A DNA stretch of 64,000 nucleotides from Larimichthys crocea (taxonomy: Eukaryota; Chordata; Actinopteri; Sciaenidae): NCBI RefSeq assembly GCF_000972845.2, contig NC_040017.1, positions 1,014,642-1,078,641 on the forward strand, read 5' to 3'. This document shows positions 34,756-47,395 of this stretch, piece after piece. The notes beneath the pieces are model-generated. The model searched no databases. It had not been told where the DNA came from and was given only the letters and a program-made list of their open reading frames with translations. Each line of letters begins with the position of its first letter. Positions within the stretch are counted from its first letter, which is position 1. A program made the translations under genes and the position numbers.

Positions 34756-37700
34756 GAGATGTGAGGAGATAAACTGTCTTTGTCTTAGCCTCTAACTTGG
34801 ATGCAGACATGGAGCATTCATTTACTTTTTTGGAAAATGTTTGGGATTTTGCTCAGTGAAGCTTTAAACTATCAAAGGGTAGGATTATAAAAAATTCTGT
34901 TGAGTACGGAGAGGTAAGAATGAAAACTACAGCAGACATAATATAATGCTAGCAGAGCATGTGAAGGCCAGCAGCTGAGGAATACTTGAAGCAATGAAAA
35001 TAAAGTCAAAATTTGTATTATGTAAATATATGATAAAAAATTCAAAACATACCATATGAAATAAATGGAAATTTAAAAACGAGCGTGTGTGTGTACATCC
35101 CACAACCAGTTATTTATTTAGTCTAAACAAAGACCCCAAAGACCCCCCTCTTTCAAACACTCCTTCATCCATATGTATAAATAATACAAAACACACATGC
35201 ACACAAACACCATTCTTGGCTCTGATCGTGTGGACGCTGTCACACAAACACACTGCGCCAGGGGCCAACATGATGTGAGGTTGTCCTTTGTCCTCACACA
35301 CACAACACACAAGTTCGGCGTAATGCTCAAATGAGCTGGAATTGAGAAAAGATGGTGTAGTGTGGGTGGCTGTATGCATGTGAGCCCAGGCACACATTTA
35401 AAAAACTCCCAGCTTAAGGTAAAACATACACGGTTTAATGCAGAATGGAGACAGGAACTTTCACTGAGCACAATACAAATAGCATACAGCGTATTTACAT
35501 GTGACAGCAGGTTTTATACATATACACAGAAATATAACTTTAAGGGTTTTAACTGGTTATTACAGACATGATACAGTTATTGGTTATTGTAATCCATCAA
35601 ACTAGACCTCAAAGCACTGTACTGAGGATAATTTTATTTGACACGTATGCACAATAACAAATTGAGGTTATTGATAGTTACTAAAAATTGTCAAGTTGGT
35701 TAGCTCTTCCACTTTGTGATAAAAACCATAGTCTGTAATAAAAAAAAATAAAATAAAAAAAAAGTGAGAGAAGGCTCCATGCTAACATTTACATGAGAGC
35801 TGGGAGCATGCAGCGCCTCAAAAAGTCAAATGAACAATTTCTTTTAAAATTTCTGTTTAAAAAATAACATCTCAAACCTTTTGACCTTCATCAGAACATA
35901 TATTACTAACACAGCAAAAATGCTGAGGTTTAAAATGTTAGGTTTGTAAACTACAAGGACAGTCATCTGGTGTGAATGTTCATCTATATCTAAATCGATG
36001 TAAAACTTGAAGAATGATACACCTCATGTTCAATACATTAATCTTGCACTTTTTCAAAGTTGGTCAGTCAGATATTTTTGGCAGAAAACAGCAGTTGGCT
36101 AAGGCTGGACACGTTTCACACATACGTGAACCAAAACAATGAGCTGAAAGACACTTAAATGTTCAGTCAAGTCGAATAGAGTCCAGTTATTTAATGCATT
36201 GATAATATCAAAATATTAGTGCAGGTTTAAAGTTGCGATAAGACAAATGAGACTCAAATACATTTTTCATCATTCATCATATTGCAACCCATAATAATAC
36301 TGAATGATAAAAAACATGACACGATGAAGTCGGTGTCAGCTAGTTTAGATTTTGATGAAAATACTTCCAAGTTCAAGTCCATTTTAATTTTCATATATAA
36401 TCACACAGGTAGAATCAAATGTATTAAGCAGAGTCATTTTTATCCTTCGTAATTTCATCTTCGCCATGGAAAAAAGGCACAACAAAAAATAGTTCTTGTT
36501 TCTTATTGGTTGACGTATAAACCATCACTGATACTTCTGTCAACGGTGTGATGGTTTACTACATCTGAATATGAAATCTGAGGCTATAGCTGTGCGGTCA
36601 TCCATGTAATTGCCAGCTACTTAGTACTGAGTATTTCCTGCTAGCGTGTTATAACTTCATGGTAGCACACTAGCATGTGGGAACTTCTATCACTCAACAT
36701 GCTGTAAAGTATATGTGTGACGTCAGCATGAGCAGACAATCTGCTGGGAAATTTCCAGTCTTATCACTGAACAGGAAAGTGGTACTGTATGCATATTAAA
36801 ATGGGCAGTTTGAAGAGAACAATAAGGAAACACTGCAGAAGGCCCATAATGACACCACCATGTGTACATCCTCCCTCTTAATGCGACCCCTCTTTCCATC
36901 TCATCCTGAGCTGGATGTTCTCTATAATACGTGCTTTATTCTCTGCCTGAAGGGCAAACGCTGCTGAGTATGTGTATGTGTGAGTTGCTCCATAGAAAAA
37001 CTGTACCGTGATACAAGAGACAGCTGAGCCCAGTGTACTTTACCCCAGTCTCTGTTGTCAGCTGAAGGCCAGGAGGGCTGTGTAACTGCTAGCTCACACA
37101 CTAAGGCCACATCATATTTTTCTTACCATGGCACTTTGAATGACTTATCAATCACCTTCCTCAGGACTTACACAGACTCAGTGGCCACCGCCCCACACAC
37201 AGGTTAACCTGCTTGTTAATGCCAACAGAAAGCTTCTTCCAACAGTGAATTACTTGGCTGCAACTCAGAATATACAGACCAGGTCAACAGGTTCAGTTAT
37301 TGTTTGACTAAAAATCTGAATGGGCAAGATGTCTGAAATGACTTTGCATGTGGTTTAGTGGTTGTTGCCAGAGGTACTGGTTCCAGAATCTTAGAAAAAA
37401 CCCAGGATGTGTACTACTATTTGTAAAGTTGAAGATAACGGTGAGTCAAAAAATGAGCAGATTTTATTTGTATTAATCTATGGACCTTGTTTCAGGTCTA
37501 ATCATTCTGCAAAAATAAAAATATGGTCAATTCTGTAAGCCTAATAATTAATTCCACCTCACTAAATATTGTCTGGGTCAGTTAAATGTATAATCCTTAA
37601 AGGATATTGAGATCTGCTAAACAAAGAGCTCTGTAGTTGCATGTAAAAACTGTAGTTTTGTATTTATTGAGGCCAATTCAGAAAAATGTTAATTCGCTGT

Positions 37701-37778
37701 TCACAATGAATTAAAAATAATGCTGGAAATAAATAGAACTCAAATAGTAAAGGTTCTGTCTTTGAAACATTTTGTCAG
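34756..37778. other. AT-rich noncoding sequence without recognisable genes
   Basis: An A-rich stretch lies near 35738-35763. Small overlapping frames near 35110-35470 carry CA-repeat translations. No gene, RNA or transposon signature was recognised. Confidence 0.5.
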
Positions 37779-38010
37779 TTTTGGCTTTGATGGTAGAGTC
37801 TGAGGGTTGCTGGTTTAATTCCCGGCTCACCATGTGTCTATGACAAATTGCTCCTGATGGCTGTGACGTTGGTGTGTCAGTGTTTAGTTGGTACATTGCG
37901 TGGCAGCTGCTGTCATCAGTGTATAAATGTGTGAATGGGTTAATGTGACAAGTGTCTTTGAGTAGTTAGTAGACCGGAAAAGAAAACAAGTACATACAAG
38001 TCAATTTACT
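37779..38010 (+). mobile_element. tRNA-headed SINE of percomorph type
   Basis: The head carries an A-box-like TGGTAGAGTCTG at 37791-37802 and a B-box-like GGTTTAATTCC at 37812-37822 followed by CGGCTC. The spacing is shorter than in a tRNA, which suggests an internal deletion. The body 'AAATTGCTCCTGATGGCTGT', 'GTCATCAGTGTATAAATGT', 'GTGAATGGGTTAATGTGACA' and 'CTTTGAGTAG' and the tail 'TACAAGTCAATTTAC' match a SINE I recognise as abundant in spiny-rayed fishes. It is decayed and unlikely to be mobile. Confidence 0.85.
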
Positions 38011-38629
38011 GAATGATCAATGTCCTGTTCAGGTTCCAGATGACTGAGTGAGGAAACATCAGTGCGTGAAAGCTGGCATGCTGTGGAACTGTGGGGAACT
38101 CCTTTTGTCTAGACTCATGGACAGTGAATAATTACGATCCATCGCAAGTTGAGTTTCTGTTTGTGTTCACACGTTACCTTAGGCAAACTGAAACCAACAG
38201 CAACCTATGAGCTGTCAGTGTATACTTGGTGATGCACCAAAGGATGCCATGTCCGCCTCCCACTGCCAAGTTTGAGTCTAGACTGTAGACTAACGACAAA
38301 GTGAGGCTGTAGTGGGAATGTCATCCATTTAAGAATTGTACCTTCTGTCAAAGTTACTGTCATGACATTAATCATGCCAGTTGTCAGTTGAAAGAACTAC
38401 CTCATGGCCTTGATAATGTGCTGCTCATTCAATCTTTTCATTGGATTTTCTTTGCGGCTTAATTTTTTTTTTTTCTTGTAGAATACTTTCAAATAGTTAG
38501 AGGTTAGTTACATATTTTTATGAAAAGACCCAGAGTGGCCAATTTGTACAAGGCCACACCTGGACAAAAATGAGACAGACAAACATAAAGACAGACAAGT
38601 AGAAAGCTGGCCATCTTCCTCTCTTCCTC
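38011..38629. other. Noncoding sequence without recognisable genes
   Basis: A short T run lies near 38463. No gene or element was recognised. Confidence 0.5.
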
Positions 38630-38658
38630 TCCTCCTCCTCCTCCTCCTCCTCCTCCTC
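38630..38658. repeat. (CTC)n trinucleotide repeat
   Basis: Nine or so CTC units within a longer pyrimidine tract (38614-38680). The poly-Gly/Arg frames on the other strand are repeat translations. Confidence 0.95.
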
Positions 38659-38740
38659 TCGCCTGTCCTCTTCTCTCTCTCACACCAATGATAAAACAAT
38701 GATTGGGTAGTGAGGGAGAGAGGGAAGGACGAGTCAATTA

Positions 38741-38767
38741 ATGGATGGATGGATGGATGGATGGATG
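38741..38767. repeat. (ATGG)n tetranucleotide repeat
   Basis: Between six and seven tandem ATGG units. Confidence 0.95.
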
Positions 38768-38933
38768 AAGGGGCAATGGAAATGATAGGCATGCTCATGA
38801 GGAAAACAGAAAATAATTGAAATGGTCATTTGCAGAGCGAGGAGCTTCTTTTTTTAGGAAAAACCTGCAGGAGACAAACAGGAAATAAAAAAGAAAAAAG
38901 TCGGGTTTTAAATTTCTGCTGGTGATACATACA

Positions 38934-38959
38934 GTGTGTGTGTGTGTGTGTGTGTGTGT
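38934..38959. repeat. (GT)13 microsatellite
   Basis: A pure 26-bp GT tract. Confidence 0.95.
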
Positions 38960-41123
38960 CGTTTTTGTTAGCATACTTGTTCTTCTTCAGCATGCATATC
39001 CACGGTTGGTGAGGGTGGATGAGTGAGTGAGGCATGCAGCTCATCAAAGCACAGATTGGACGTGCAAGTAGCTACAATGAGCCACCTGAAGATGCTGATG
39101 GCTAGTGGTTTGTAAAAAGCGATTCTCTGATTGTCCTACAGCAGAAGGAACTAGGTACTGAATCTGATCCTGAACCAAGTCCTTACCCCCATTACTGAAC
39201 CAGGTCCTGTTCACCCTGGGACCGAGTTTAAACATTATGGGTGTTTCGGGGGAGTGCAGTATCCATCTTCTTTATAGATCTTGAACAAAATTTGGGATTA
39301 GGAACTAGTCTAACAAGAAACTGTGTACATTAGGTTCTCATTGGAAGACTCCATGTTCACAAGATAAGGATGTCTAAGTCTCTTCTCTTTCTATTGTATT
39401 CCGATTCTAAAGGATGTTAACATTTTTACATGGCAGCACCATGTTCTTCTGAAAAAGTAATTCATAAGAAATTCTTCAGAAATAGAAACACTCAGACAAC
39501 TGAATGTGAGAGAATAAATGTTCTTCCTATGTCAGGTGAGCTTTACAGTGCACGTCCAAGCAACGACAAACAACATAAACTGAAAATGAAGACATCCCAT
39601 TCTACATGAATGGTACAAACACACATTTCAATTTATTATCAGCCAAGAGTTAGTAAGCTGTCACATTTTATGTGTAACATAGGCTACAGAGTTCTATATT
39701 AATATATAATAAGAGATTCACCTGTGGGAAACAATATCTTCGGGTTCACAGGGTGCTTGAAACTACTACTAGTGACTTGTGGAGGTCAGAAGTCAAGCCA
39801 CGTAGATAAATGTTCAGCCGGTCATTGACTGCGAGCAAGCAAGAATGCTTTTCTTCCTTTATGTCATTTTCAAACTTGTTGCTTTGCTGACCTCGGAGCA
39901 GAACTGTCATGTGTGAAAGGAGTCAACGTGGAATTATTAGTGGTGGGCGAAGTGTTAATGCCAAAAGAACACAGCCAAAAGAATCCCATGTGTGAACGGG
40001 ACGTCAGAGAGCTTGCAAGCTGTCTCCTCTCTAATCATGTGGTTGGCTCGGGGCACACGTAACTAAACCGTGGCACACATTATGCAGCAAGGTGAATAAA
40101 AATATTACTACTCTTGAATGAGTTGTAGCAGAGCTGCAGGCGGCTGGAAGCAGCAGTGCTGACTGGGAAAACACAACCCCCTCATTTAGTCTGATGGAAC
40201 TGTAAAGTAGCTAACACACGCAGGAGCAATTGTGGCTGTGTGTGTGTGTGTATGTGTGTGTGTCAGTACGTGTGCTTCATTAGTGTGCATCTTGGCTTTG
40301 TGTGTTTCTTGTGTGTGAGTGTAATGGGTACCGTGTGCTTGCTGAGGTCTTGTTTGCCCATCTTAAGTCAATTAAAAGGAAATAAGGCGGCTCTGACCGG
40401 CCCGTGAACCAGCTCCCTCAGCTGAGAACATGTCTGCACAAAAACACACATACACACACAGGCACACACACCAGCTAACACAGGGAGGCTGATAATGCTC
40501 CACAACTGGCAATCGACCCTGTGCCCTGCTGTGTGAGAAACAATGGCTCTGAGGCTCTGTGAGTGTGTGTGTGTGTTTAGTATGGCATGTCTGACAAGGC
40601 TTCAGAGGAAAACTGTTAAAGACAACATCAGACACGAATGCAGACACACATGCACACGTTCCCTTTGTTTCTGCACAGGAGAGAGCCAAAGAACACAGTT
40701 GCGTCCTACAGACGTGAACACCGACATAACACGCACACACACTGCACCTTGCTAATAAGAAGTAGGCCTACACACGGAGCACACCGTCATAAAGCCGAGG
40801 CAAGTCGCCATGACTCAGAGCTGCCATGAAAAACATTATTATAACAGAATTCTCCTCCAATAAAATGATCTCTGCCTGACCCATCGTCTTCCAGTAATTC
40901 TGACTCATTATTTGACTGATCAACACACAGTGTTAAAATTCGGATGCTTACAAACCTGTTTCTATATCAACTCAGAATGACGCAAATCTGGCAGGTACAA
41001 AAACTCGGTCAGTCGCAACTAGAGAAGACCGTAGAGGACTCTGACGGACACGTGAGTAGAACGATAAACTCATTGATAATTATAATTCACTTTCCAGATA
41101 AGAGCATCAGCAGCCACTGTGAC
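38960..41123. other. Noncoding sequence with scattered GT/CA runs
   Basis: Short GT runs occur near 40238-40262 and CA runs near 40442-40470. The minus-strand 122-codon frame at 40372-40740 is rich in CA-repeat products. No gene was recognised. Confidence 0.5.
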
Positions 41124-41421
41124 ATACTAGAAAACTATGTTTTCATACATGTATAATAACCTGAAAATCTGAATATTATTATTTTTGTTACTTAAAAAAT
41201 GTAACTGTATATTCACAGTGGGAGCGGGTCCTCTTTCATGCTGGTGGCCATTTTTAAAAAAACATGTTTCTACAGTAGCCCAGAACAGAAACTAAATCCT
41301 GACTCTAGACAGAACCTCTCAAGTGTTCTCATTTAGACTAGGAAGGTGAAGGTGATGTGAGGAGATTGCAATGCAGCAATTACACCACTATATGCAACTA
41401 AATACTACACACTGGAACTTG
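41124..41421 (+). mobile_element. Family A MITE, copy 5
   Basis: Landmarks run in family order: 'TATGTTTTCATACATGTATAA', shortened here to its core TTTTCAT, then 'ACCTGAAAATCTGAATATTA', 'GCGGGTCCTCTTTCATG', 'ACATGTTTCTACAGTAGCCC', 'CAACTAAATACTACACACTGG', and the right end ACTTGAA (family ACCTTTAA). The right terminus has two or three substitutions. This copy and copy 1 share the 'TTTCTACAGTAGCCC' block exactly. The left boundary is uncertain. Confidence 0.75.
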
Positions 41422-42299
41422 AAATCAACCTACACATGTCATTTTAGAGATTTATCACCTCTCGATATGTAGAGAGATTTAGATTATGTATCAATTTAAC
41501 CTGCAGGGTTGACACTAATGTTTACTTGAGATTAGCTTTACTGAGTTTGAGGTAAAGCAAAAGGTGAAGGTAAAGTCAAACATTGCCACTCTCTCCACTT
41601 TTAAATTTGTGCAAGTTCATCTGATTCTAGAAACAAAATATTTCCCATGCCTCGTGTTCTTGAACAAATAATGACACAAACAACTTCCATGCCCACGATG
41701 CCTCTTGGGACAGGAACAAAATAGTGCAACACAGTGCAGTGAAGACAGCATCTGTCCTTCGGTCACTCATCACTCCTCTCCACAATTACAGTGAGCCATG
41801 TTTTCTGGTACACTGTTTATGCATATGACGCTCATCTATCTTCCTCAGCTTTGGAAGGCAGACGGTCCAGTGTCAGAAATGAATCATGTAAATGGAAGTA
41901 AAGTGAAAGAGTAGTAACAGTTAATTATTAAAAGGAGAATATGTAATACTGTTTTTCCTCTTTGATCTCAGCATGTCATCGCTGCTCAAGGTACAAAGGC
42001 ATGCGGGGAGAACTCACACGTCATTGTTGTGTGTCTGCTGGCTGTGAAAGATTCATATGATTCACAGTCATGCGGCACAGTGTTAGTAATGACATGTTCT
42101 AAAAAAAGATGATTCATCAAAAGGTCGGGTAACTCTTTATTTGGATAGTCGGCCTACAGTTTACTGAAGAAACATTTCAACTGTTTCTCTTTGTCTGTCA
42201 TGTTTTTGTGCCAAACCTTAAGCTAAGAAGTTGATTTTTTTCAAATAATTGATGAGTATCTGTAGGTGGATTTGAGAAATGAAGCCAAAACCATTCAGG
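41422..42299. other. AT-rich noncoding sequence
   Basis: No gene, RNA or transposon signature was recognised. Confidence 0.5.
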
Positions 42300-42609
42300 C
42301 AGCTAATTTCCCCGTCCATGACAACTGTGAAGGGGTGAATTTATTTGATCTCACCCGTTCAGATGATATTAAGGTTTCAAGTTGTGTATAATTAACAGTA
42401 TGACTGCTTGATTGACGGGTATGTGCCATTACAGACGGCTTATTAGAACACCCAGGCGTCATTCGGGCCACCTCAGGTCTGCTGATGATGCTCATCTTTT
42501 CTGATATTTAGATTAGACGGGAGGCAGGAGAAGTGGTACAACAAACATGGCAGCAGCCAGCGGCACATACATATTTTTGGCTCTGTCCATTCTTTATACT
42601 GTCATTGAT
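42300..42609 (+). mobile_element. Dispersed noncoding repeat, family B, copy 3
   Basis: It shares 'CAGCTAATTTCCCCGT', 'CATGACAACTGTGA', 'AGATGATATTAAGG', 'GTGCCATTACAGACGGCTTA', 'CAGGCGTCATTCGGGCC', 'TTTAGATTAG' and 'GTCCATTCTTTATACTGTC' with copies 1 and 2. It keeps the middle section (around 42440-42500) better than copy 2. All three family B copies in the window lie in the same orientation. Confidence 0.78.
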
Positions 42610-43675
42610 GGACACTACATATTTTGTACAATATCTTATGGATAAATGTTTCCCTCAGGCACTGAAGAAAAAACATTTTTTTCCCAGTCTGTCTGAAGGT
42701 TTATCAGCCTTGGGCCACTTGCTGTCACTCGTCTATAGAAAACCTGTTTCTATACACACCATGACAGAGGATATGTGCAAATCAGACTGGGACGTCTTTG
42801 TTAGGCCTTCGTCCACTCTGAACCTTCCTGAAATCCCAATTAAAGAGAAGGTAAAGTGAACAAGTTTAGTGATCACATTCTCTGTGCTCTAACTGTGAGC
42901 AGCATGATAAGTACCAGGTCCTAATGCATCGGCTCGATCACATAACAATCCCAGAGCTGTTCTTGTAGAGGTGAGGGACCACGTAATCCTCTATCCCCAA
43001 ACCCAGCTTGTAACAAACAGGCTATATTTAATCCACAACACAGAGGAGCACGGGTTAAGTCTTTATTGCTTGCCATGCCACTGGTCCGCATTTTACTCAC
43101 TCTCACATTCTATCCCTTTGTAAGCGTCATTATAATACTGCTATTGTAAAATCACTGGATTAAAATCTGGACCAGCAATCTGCATTAGGTTAGAGGAAAT
43201 GAATCACTGCTGCTGCTGAGGCAGAAAATGAATAAAACAAAAATAAAACAGTAATTTATTAAACAGATGTAAAATCAAATAATAGGGAGTTGGAAAACAG
43301 CTGAGATATCTGGAGTTCAATGTGTTGGTCAGTGAAATGTGAAAAATATTCCATTATGACATATCTTTGTGTTATCATCATTCAAAGTTCAGCTAGCAAT
43401 CAACAGAAGGTGTCCAGATGAAACATTATTTTCAATAAACAATTGAAAAAAAAAAAAACCCTTGCACGGCTGAGTTTTCCATAACATGTTTAAATGCTAA
43501 ACTGGCCGTAATTTGCTTCATCAACTCTGATTGTTTCCTCCTACATCTGGATTAACTGTATTGTATAACTGTACTGAATTAACTAGTGTCCTGAAGAGAA
43601 CGAGAAAGGACGGACAAACACTCAAAATAATATCACAAGTTAGCACAACGCTACAGAGATTTTATCGGATGTATG
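42610..43675. other. Noncoding sequence without recognisable genes
   Basis: The 108-codon frame at 42533-42859 starts inside family B copy 3 and has no recognised domain. An A-rich run lies near 43446. Confidence 0.5.
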
Positions 43676-43959
43676 TAGGGCTGCAACTAATAATTATCAT
43701 TATCGTTTTATCTGTCAATCTTTTTCCTCGATCAATTGATGAGAAGTTTCATTCAGAAAATGGTGGGAAATGTCACTGTGAAATCACTGTGATGGTCACA
43801 TCGTCAAATGTTTTCCCCGCAATCCAAAGATATTCAGATGAGAATCCAGATGCTGATTTCAGAGACTGTGGACACCTCAAAGCGATTCATCGATTATGAA
43901 AAATTTGTTGGCAATTCACCTAAAGCTGACAACTAATCGACTTATTGACTGCAGCTCTA
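43676..43959. mobile_element. Ancient 'GGGCTGCAACTA' hAT-like MITE
   Basis: It starts 'TAGGGCTGCAACTAATAA' and ends 'GACTGCAGCTCTA', giving inverted termini (TAGRGCTGCARYYAA). Inner features include 'TCAATTGATGAGAAG', 'CAGAAAATGGTGGGAAATGT', 'CCAAAGATATTCAG' and, near the right end, 'GACAACTAATCGACTTATTG'. I recognise this arrangement as a widespread teleost element with ATTAATCGATT-type inner ends. Target duplications are no longer clear and substitutions are many, so it is old. The overlapping 122-codon frame is not a gene. Confidence 0.8.
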
Positions 43960-44267
43960 AATTTATAGTGTAGATGTATACTAATACTTGTATGAACACT
44001 AATCACTAACAGTTGGTCCCATCCCCTGGTCAACAAGAATTGACACCATAGTAAAAGTGACAGCAGTTGGCATTAGTGATGGTTGTTGCCCTGGTTATAA
44101 ATACTTCTGTCCATTAGACAATCTATTAGTGACAGAATGTCCAGGTTGGGTCATCATTAACTTGCCCATTGGTTTGTTACAGTGTTTGTGGCACTGTTCA
44201 CCCTACTGGTTGTGTTGAATCAGCAGTGAGCAGTTCTTAGATTTCACTGAGGTGTGTAGTCTTACAC
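43960..44267. other. Noncoding sequence
   Basis: No gene, RNA or repeat was recognised. Confidence 0.5.
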
Positions 44268-44472
44268 CTTGGCATGGCACCCTGCAAAGAACGGGCCTTC
44301 GGTTGCATAATTCTCTATAGAACTTGGTGCATGTTTGATCCCTGCATAAGACAACGGTCTTTGAAATTTGTAGAGAACATAGAAAGCAGACAAGATGGAG
44401 GTGGCTATCACCAGCACAGACTGAAATGCATCATACATCCAGTCCATTAGATAAAGTCTCAGCATCCATATA
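44268..44472 (-). CDS. Possible isolated exon with a membrane-segment-like stretch (unrecognised)
   Basis: On the minus strand a good acceptor (a T-rich run ending TTTTCCCACAG) precedes 205 bp that stay open in one frame for 68 codons. It is followed by a donor-like AAG|GTGTAAG. The translation has a hydrophobic run around 'VLVIATSILSAFYVLY', consistent with a membrane helix, after 'LYLMDWMYDAFQS'. I do not recognise the protein. No flanking exons with matching phase were found. An open stretch of this length can occur by chance in 64 kb, so it is listed only as a candidate. Confidence 0.12.
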
Positions 44473-44706
44473 CTGTGGGAAAACACACACCATAGAGTCA
44501 TTCAATCAGTCTATATGAATAAATAATGAGGGGAAAGCGAAGGACTGTGTTTGGTGTGTTTCATAGCATGGATCCTCACACTGACGCACATTAGAGCACA
44601 GATCCTACATTCTATTCAGGGGATGCACAAAAAGACATCTGTGTTAATTTAGCGTTGTACTCTGCATGCTGCATGTGAAGAGTTTGAAGTGGTGATGCCA
44701 AAACTT

Positions 44707-44760
44707 GTAGACAGATAGATAGAGGGAGCACTTTATCAATCCCAAAGGGGAACGGCAGAA
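44707..44760 (-). mobile_element. LINE 3' tail remnant, minus strand (Rex1-like)
   Basis: Read on the minus strand it ends 'CCCCTTTGGGATTGATAAAG', then TGCTCCC and CTATCTATCTGTC. The GGGATTRATAAAGT phrase followed by a short tandem repeat is the typical 3' end of Rex1/Babar-type LINEs in fish. The body is missing. Confidence 0.6.
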
Positions 44761-47186
44761 TGCTTCAAACAAATTAGTATGTACATCATGTCATCGTACC
44801 ACATCTAAAGGAAAAAGGGTTTCCTCCAGTTCTGAATGGCTGCTTGAAAGCCTGTGTTCACAGCCTTACACACTCCCCTTGGCTGCATGCAACTGCCTCC
44901 CAGACCTGCTTCCAAGAGTCTCAGCACAATGAATCGTACAAATGTGGACGAGGGCATAAACTTTCATCCAGTCTCTACAACCAGTACTGACATAAATGAA
45001 ACATTTTCTTATTTTGCTGTGGACCTGCTTGAATCCTGAAGCCTGACACCTTATTCAACTTGGTTTGTGTCAGGAGTGAGAACAAGCAGACTAGTTTTTG
45101 TGTCTGTCACACTGACACTGTGCAGCCTACCTGATAGCAGGAGGCGCCGTTGCGAAATCAAGAACCGATTTACATATTGAACAGACAACTCCTCCCACGC
45201 TTTGTACTGAGATGTGACTGTGGTGTTGGTACCAATGATAGAAGTGTGGAGGGTGGAGGAGGCAGAGAAAGAGAGAAACGCATGCTCAGAACTCCACTTG
45301 ATGAGTTGCATATGCAATGTTGGCACATCAGTATCCGTACAGCCATGTGTACGAGCTCCTGTCCGTTCGGTTTGCTATCCTGCATTCCTACATGCCACAG
45401 CACCCCAGGACATGGCCATATGCCATCAGCTTGGCCCGTTGATCAACGCTGCTCCGGCCTCGCATGACAGCTCACAGTGCATGCATACATACGCACACTC
45501 ACACAGTAGTTCCGACAGATGGGTGAAAAGGTGGGCCACGTCATGTGTGAAGTGAACAGAGGGCAGGGGGGTGTTAGCAATTATGGTGAAACAGACTGCA
45601 TGGAGAGACAGACACGTGTATATGTGTGTGTACAACAAAGAAGGTGCACATGGGCATGTACAGAAGTACAAGCAGAGCATCAACCAAAACAACCCTGCAC
45701 TCTAGATAGGAGAAACGTTTAGACAACCAGCTCATTGGCCTTAATAGAGTACCCGTAAGTGTGTATGGATCCGTGCCTTATAGAAACACACGGAGCATGT
45801 GGAAGATCCCAACGCTTCACTTGACGAGGCTGCTTGTTATTACCCAATGACCTCCACTGAACTTTTCCTATGTGTCAGAACTGATTAATCTCTCTCAATC
45901 CAACATTTATTTTCAAATCAGGATGGAGGTGTCAATCACTAGACATTTTGCCCGGTGATTGAATGAGCACTAAGAGGCTGTATACTGGTTCAACAGGAAC
46001 ATCCACTGATTGTGCTGCGTGTAAAGAGACACCATACAGGCAGAATCTTTCCCAGACAGCTGGAGGACACAAACACACGCAGACACATATTGTGTGTAAA
46101 GATATAAATTCAATGGCCGAAGAGTAACATTTGCATTGGTTGTAGTTATCAATGAAGCCAGTAATGCATGTACTGTATTAACATATGCAGCAAAGATAGG
46201 AGGAGGTGTGGTATTCAAATAACTTAACTGTGAACCACACAAATACCACATGAATAAAGTCTGAACTTCTGGAGGTAAATGATTCATTTCTTTCTTTCTT
46301 TTTCTCTAGTGAATGTTTGATACATTTGATTAAGCTCCATAAAAGTAAAGGTCATTGTGTGCACATCATTTTAGATTGGAATTTCCACTTCTGCATCATC
46401 AAGAGGATCCTGATGGGAAACATAAGTGTCTGGTAGGGAAACAGCACACACATGACCGTGCAAAGATCTGTTTGTTCATCTGAGTGCTAGGTGGCGCTCT
46501 ACCGTGCCTAGAAGCCATCTACTTCATATGCTCCAAAAATAATGCTTGGAGAATGGTTAAGGATGCACACCAGAAAGTTCCAGATACACCAGGCAACCCC
46601 AAGAGGCTCAGGAAGGGCTCCTATCCTCAAATTACTAGGACCCTGAATGAGGACATTGCCTCTTCTTGGCCTTCATTCTCTGCTGTAGTTTGTTTTGTTC
46701 TTTCAGGTGGTTTAACAGTTTACTTGTGTTGCTTTGCACTGCAGAGACAAGTCTAATAAACTCTCTGCAGATGATTTGTTTCAGATTCAAAGGAGTAGAT
46801 CTTTCACCTTCTCCAGGTGTGTGATTTTAATTTTGCCTCTGCTTTCTGTTGTATATTACTACTCCTCGGCCTGGTGGTCATTTTTGATGTGTGGAGCACA
46901 CATTTTAGACAACATCAACTTCAACATTGTCCTTCATGTCCAACCAATAGAACCATCAGATATTCTACAACTTTGATAAAAAAAAAAGTGAATTAACATC
47001 AACCAGTAGTAATTTACTGACTTCAGCTGCATGTCAATAGAACAGAAGAAGCAGAATGTGTGCAGAGTGCTAAGAGTGAAAGTGGTGTTGAGAGTGATGA
47101 GAATAATCCTCTGCCCGTGTAACAGAGATAAAGACACACAGAGGTTTTAGCTCCACACAGGAGATTGACCTCATTACTGGCACCCA
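44761..47186. other. Noncoding sequence without recognisable genes
   Basis: Frames of 60-113 codons at 45150-45722, 45970-46287 and 46484-46756 were read and none identified with confidence. No RNA or transposon signature was seen. Confidence 0.45.
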
Positions 47187-47201
47187 CCCCCCCCCCCCCC
47201 C
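47187..47201. repeat. C15 homopolymer
   Basis: Fifteen consecutive C residues directly before an AC tract. Confidence 0.95.
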
Positions 47202-47206
47202 ACATA

Positions 47207-47208
<2 letters not shown>

Positions 47209-47246
<38 letters not shown>
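47209..47246. repeat. (AC)19 microsatellite
   Basis: A pure 38-bp AC tract, 95 bp from an inverted GT tract. Confidence 0.97.
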
Positions 47247-47249
<3 letters not shown>

Positions 47250-47333
47250 TTAAACAGAAATGTAGATAAGTGGTGAAATATAAATGTGCTTCACCAGTAT
47301 TCTTACCATCAATGACTGACTCTATAACAGGAC

Positions 47334-47340
<7 letters not shown>

Positions 47341-47392
<52 letters not shown>
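47341..47392. repeat. (GT)26 microsatellite
   Basis: A pure 52-bp GT tract. The minus-strand 163-codon frame spanning it and the AC tract is largely Thr-His and Cys-Val repeats and is not a gene. Confidence 0.97.

Positions 47393-47395
<3 letters not shown>

Noticed and set aside
37791..37830. A-box and B-box suggesting a tRNA gene
   Set aside because: The spacing is too short and no cloverleaf can be drawn. The downstream body matches a SINE, so it is a retroposon head.
43531..43899. 122-codon frame
   Set aside because: Most of it is the translated interior of the old hAT-like MITE at 43676-43959.
46484..46640. Translation containing 'LPCLEAIYFI', resembling a short motif of Sec1/Munc18-type proteins
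   Set aside because: The resemblance covers about ten residues and the following residues do not continue the family pattern. There is no good splice context, so chance is the better explanation.
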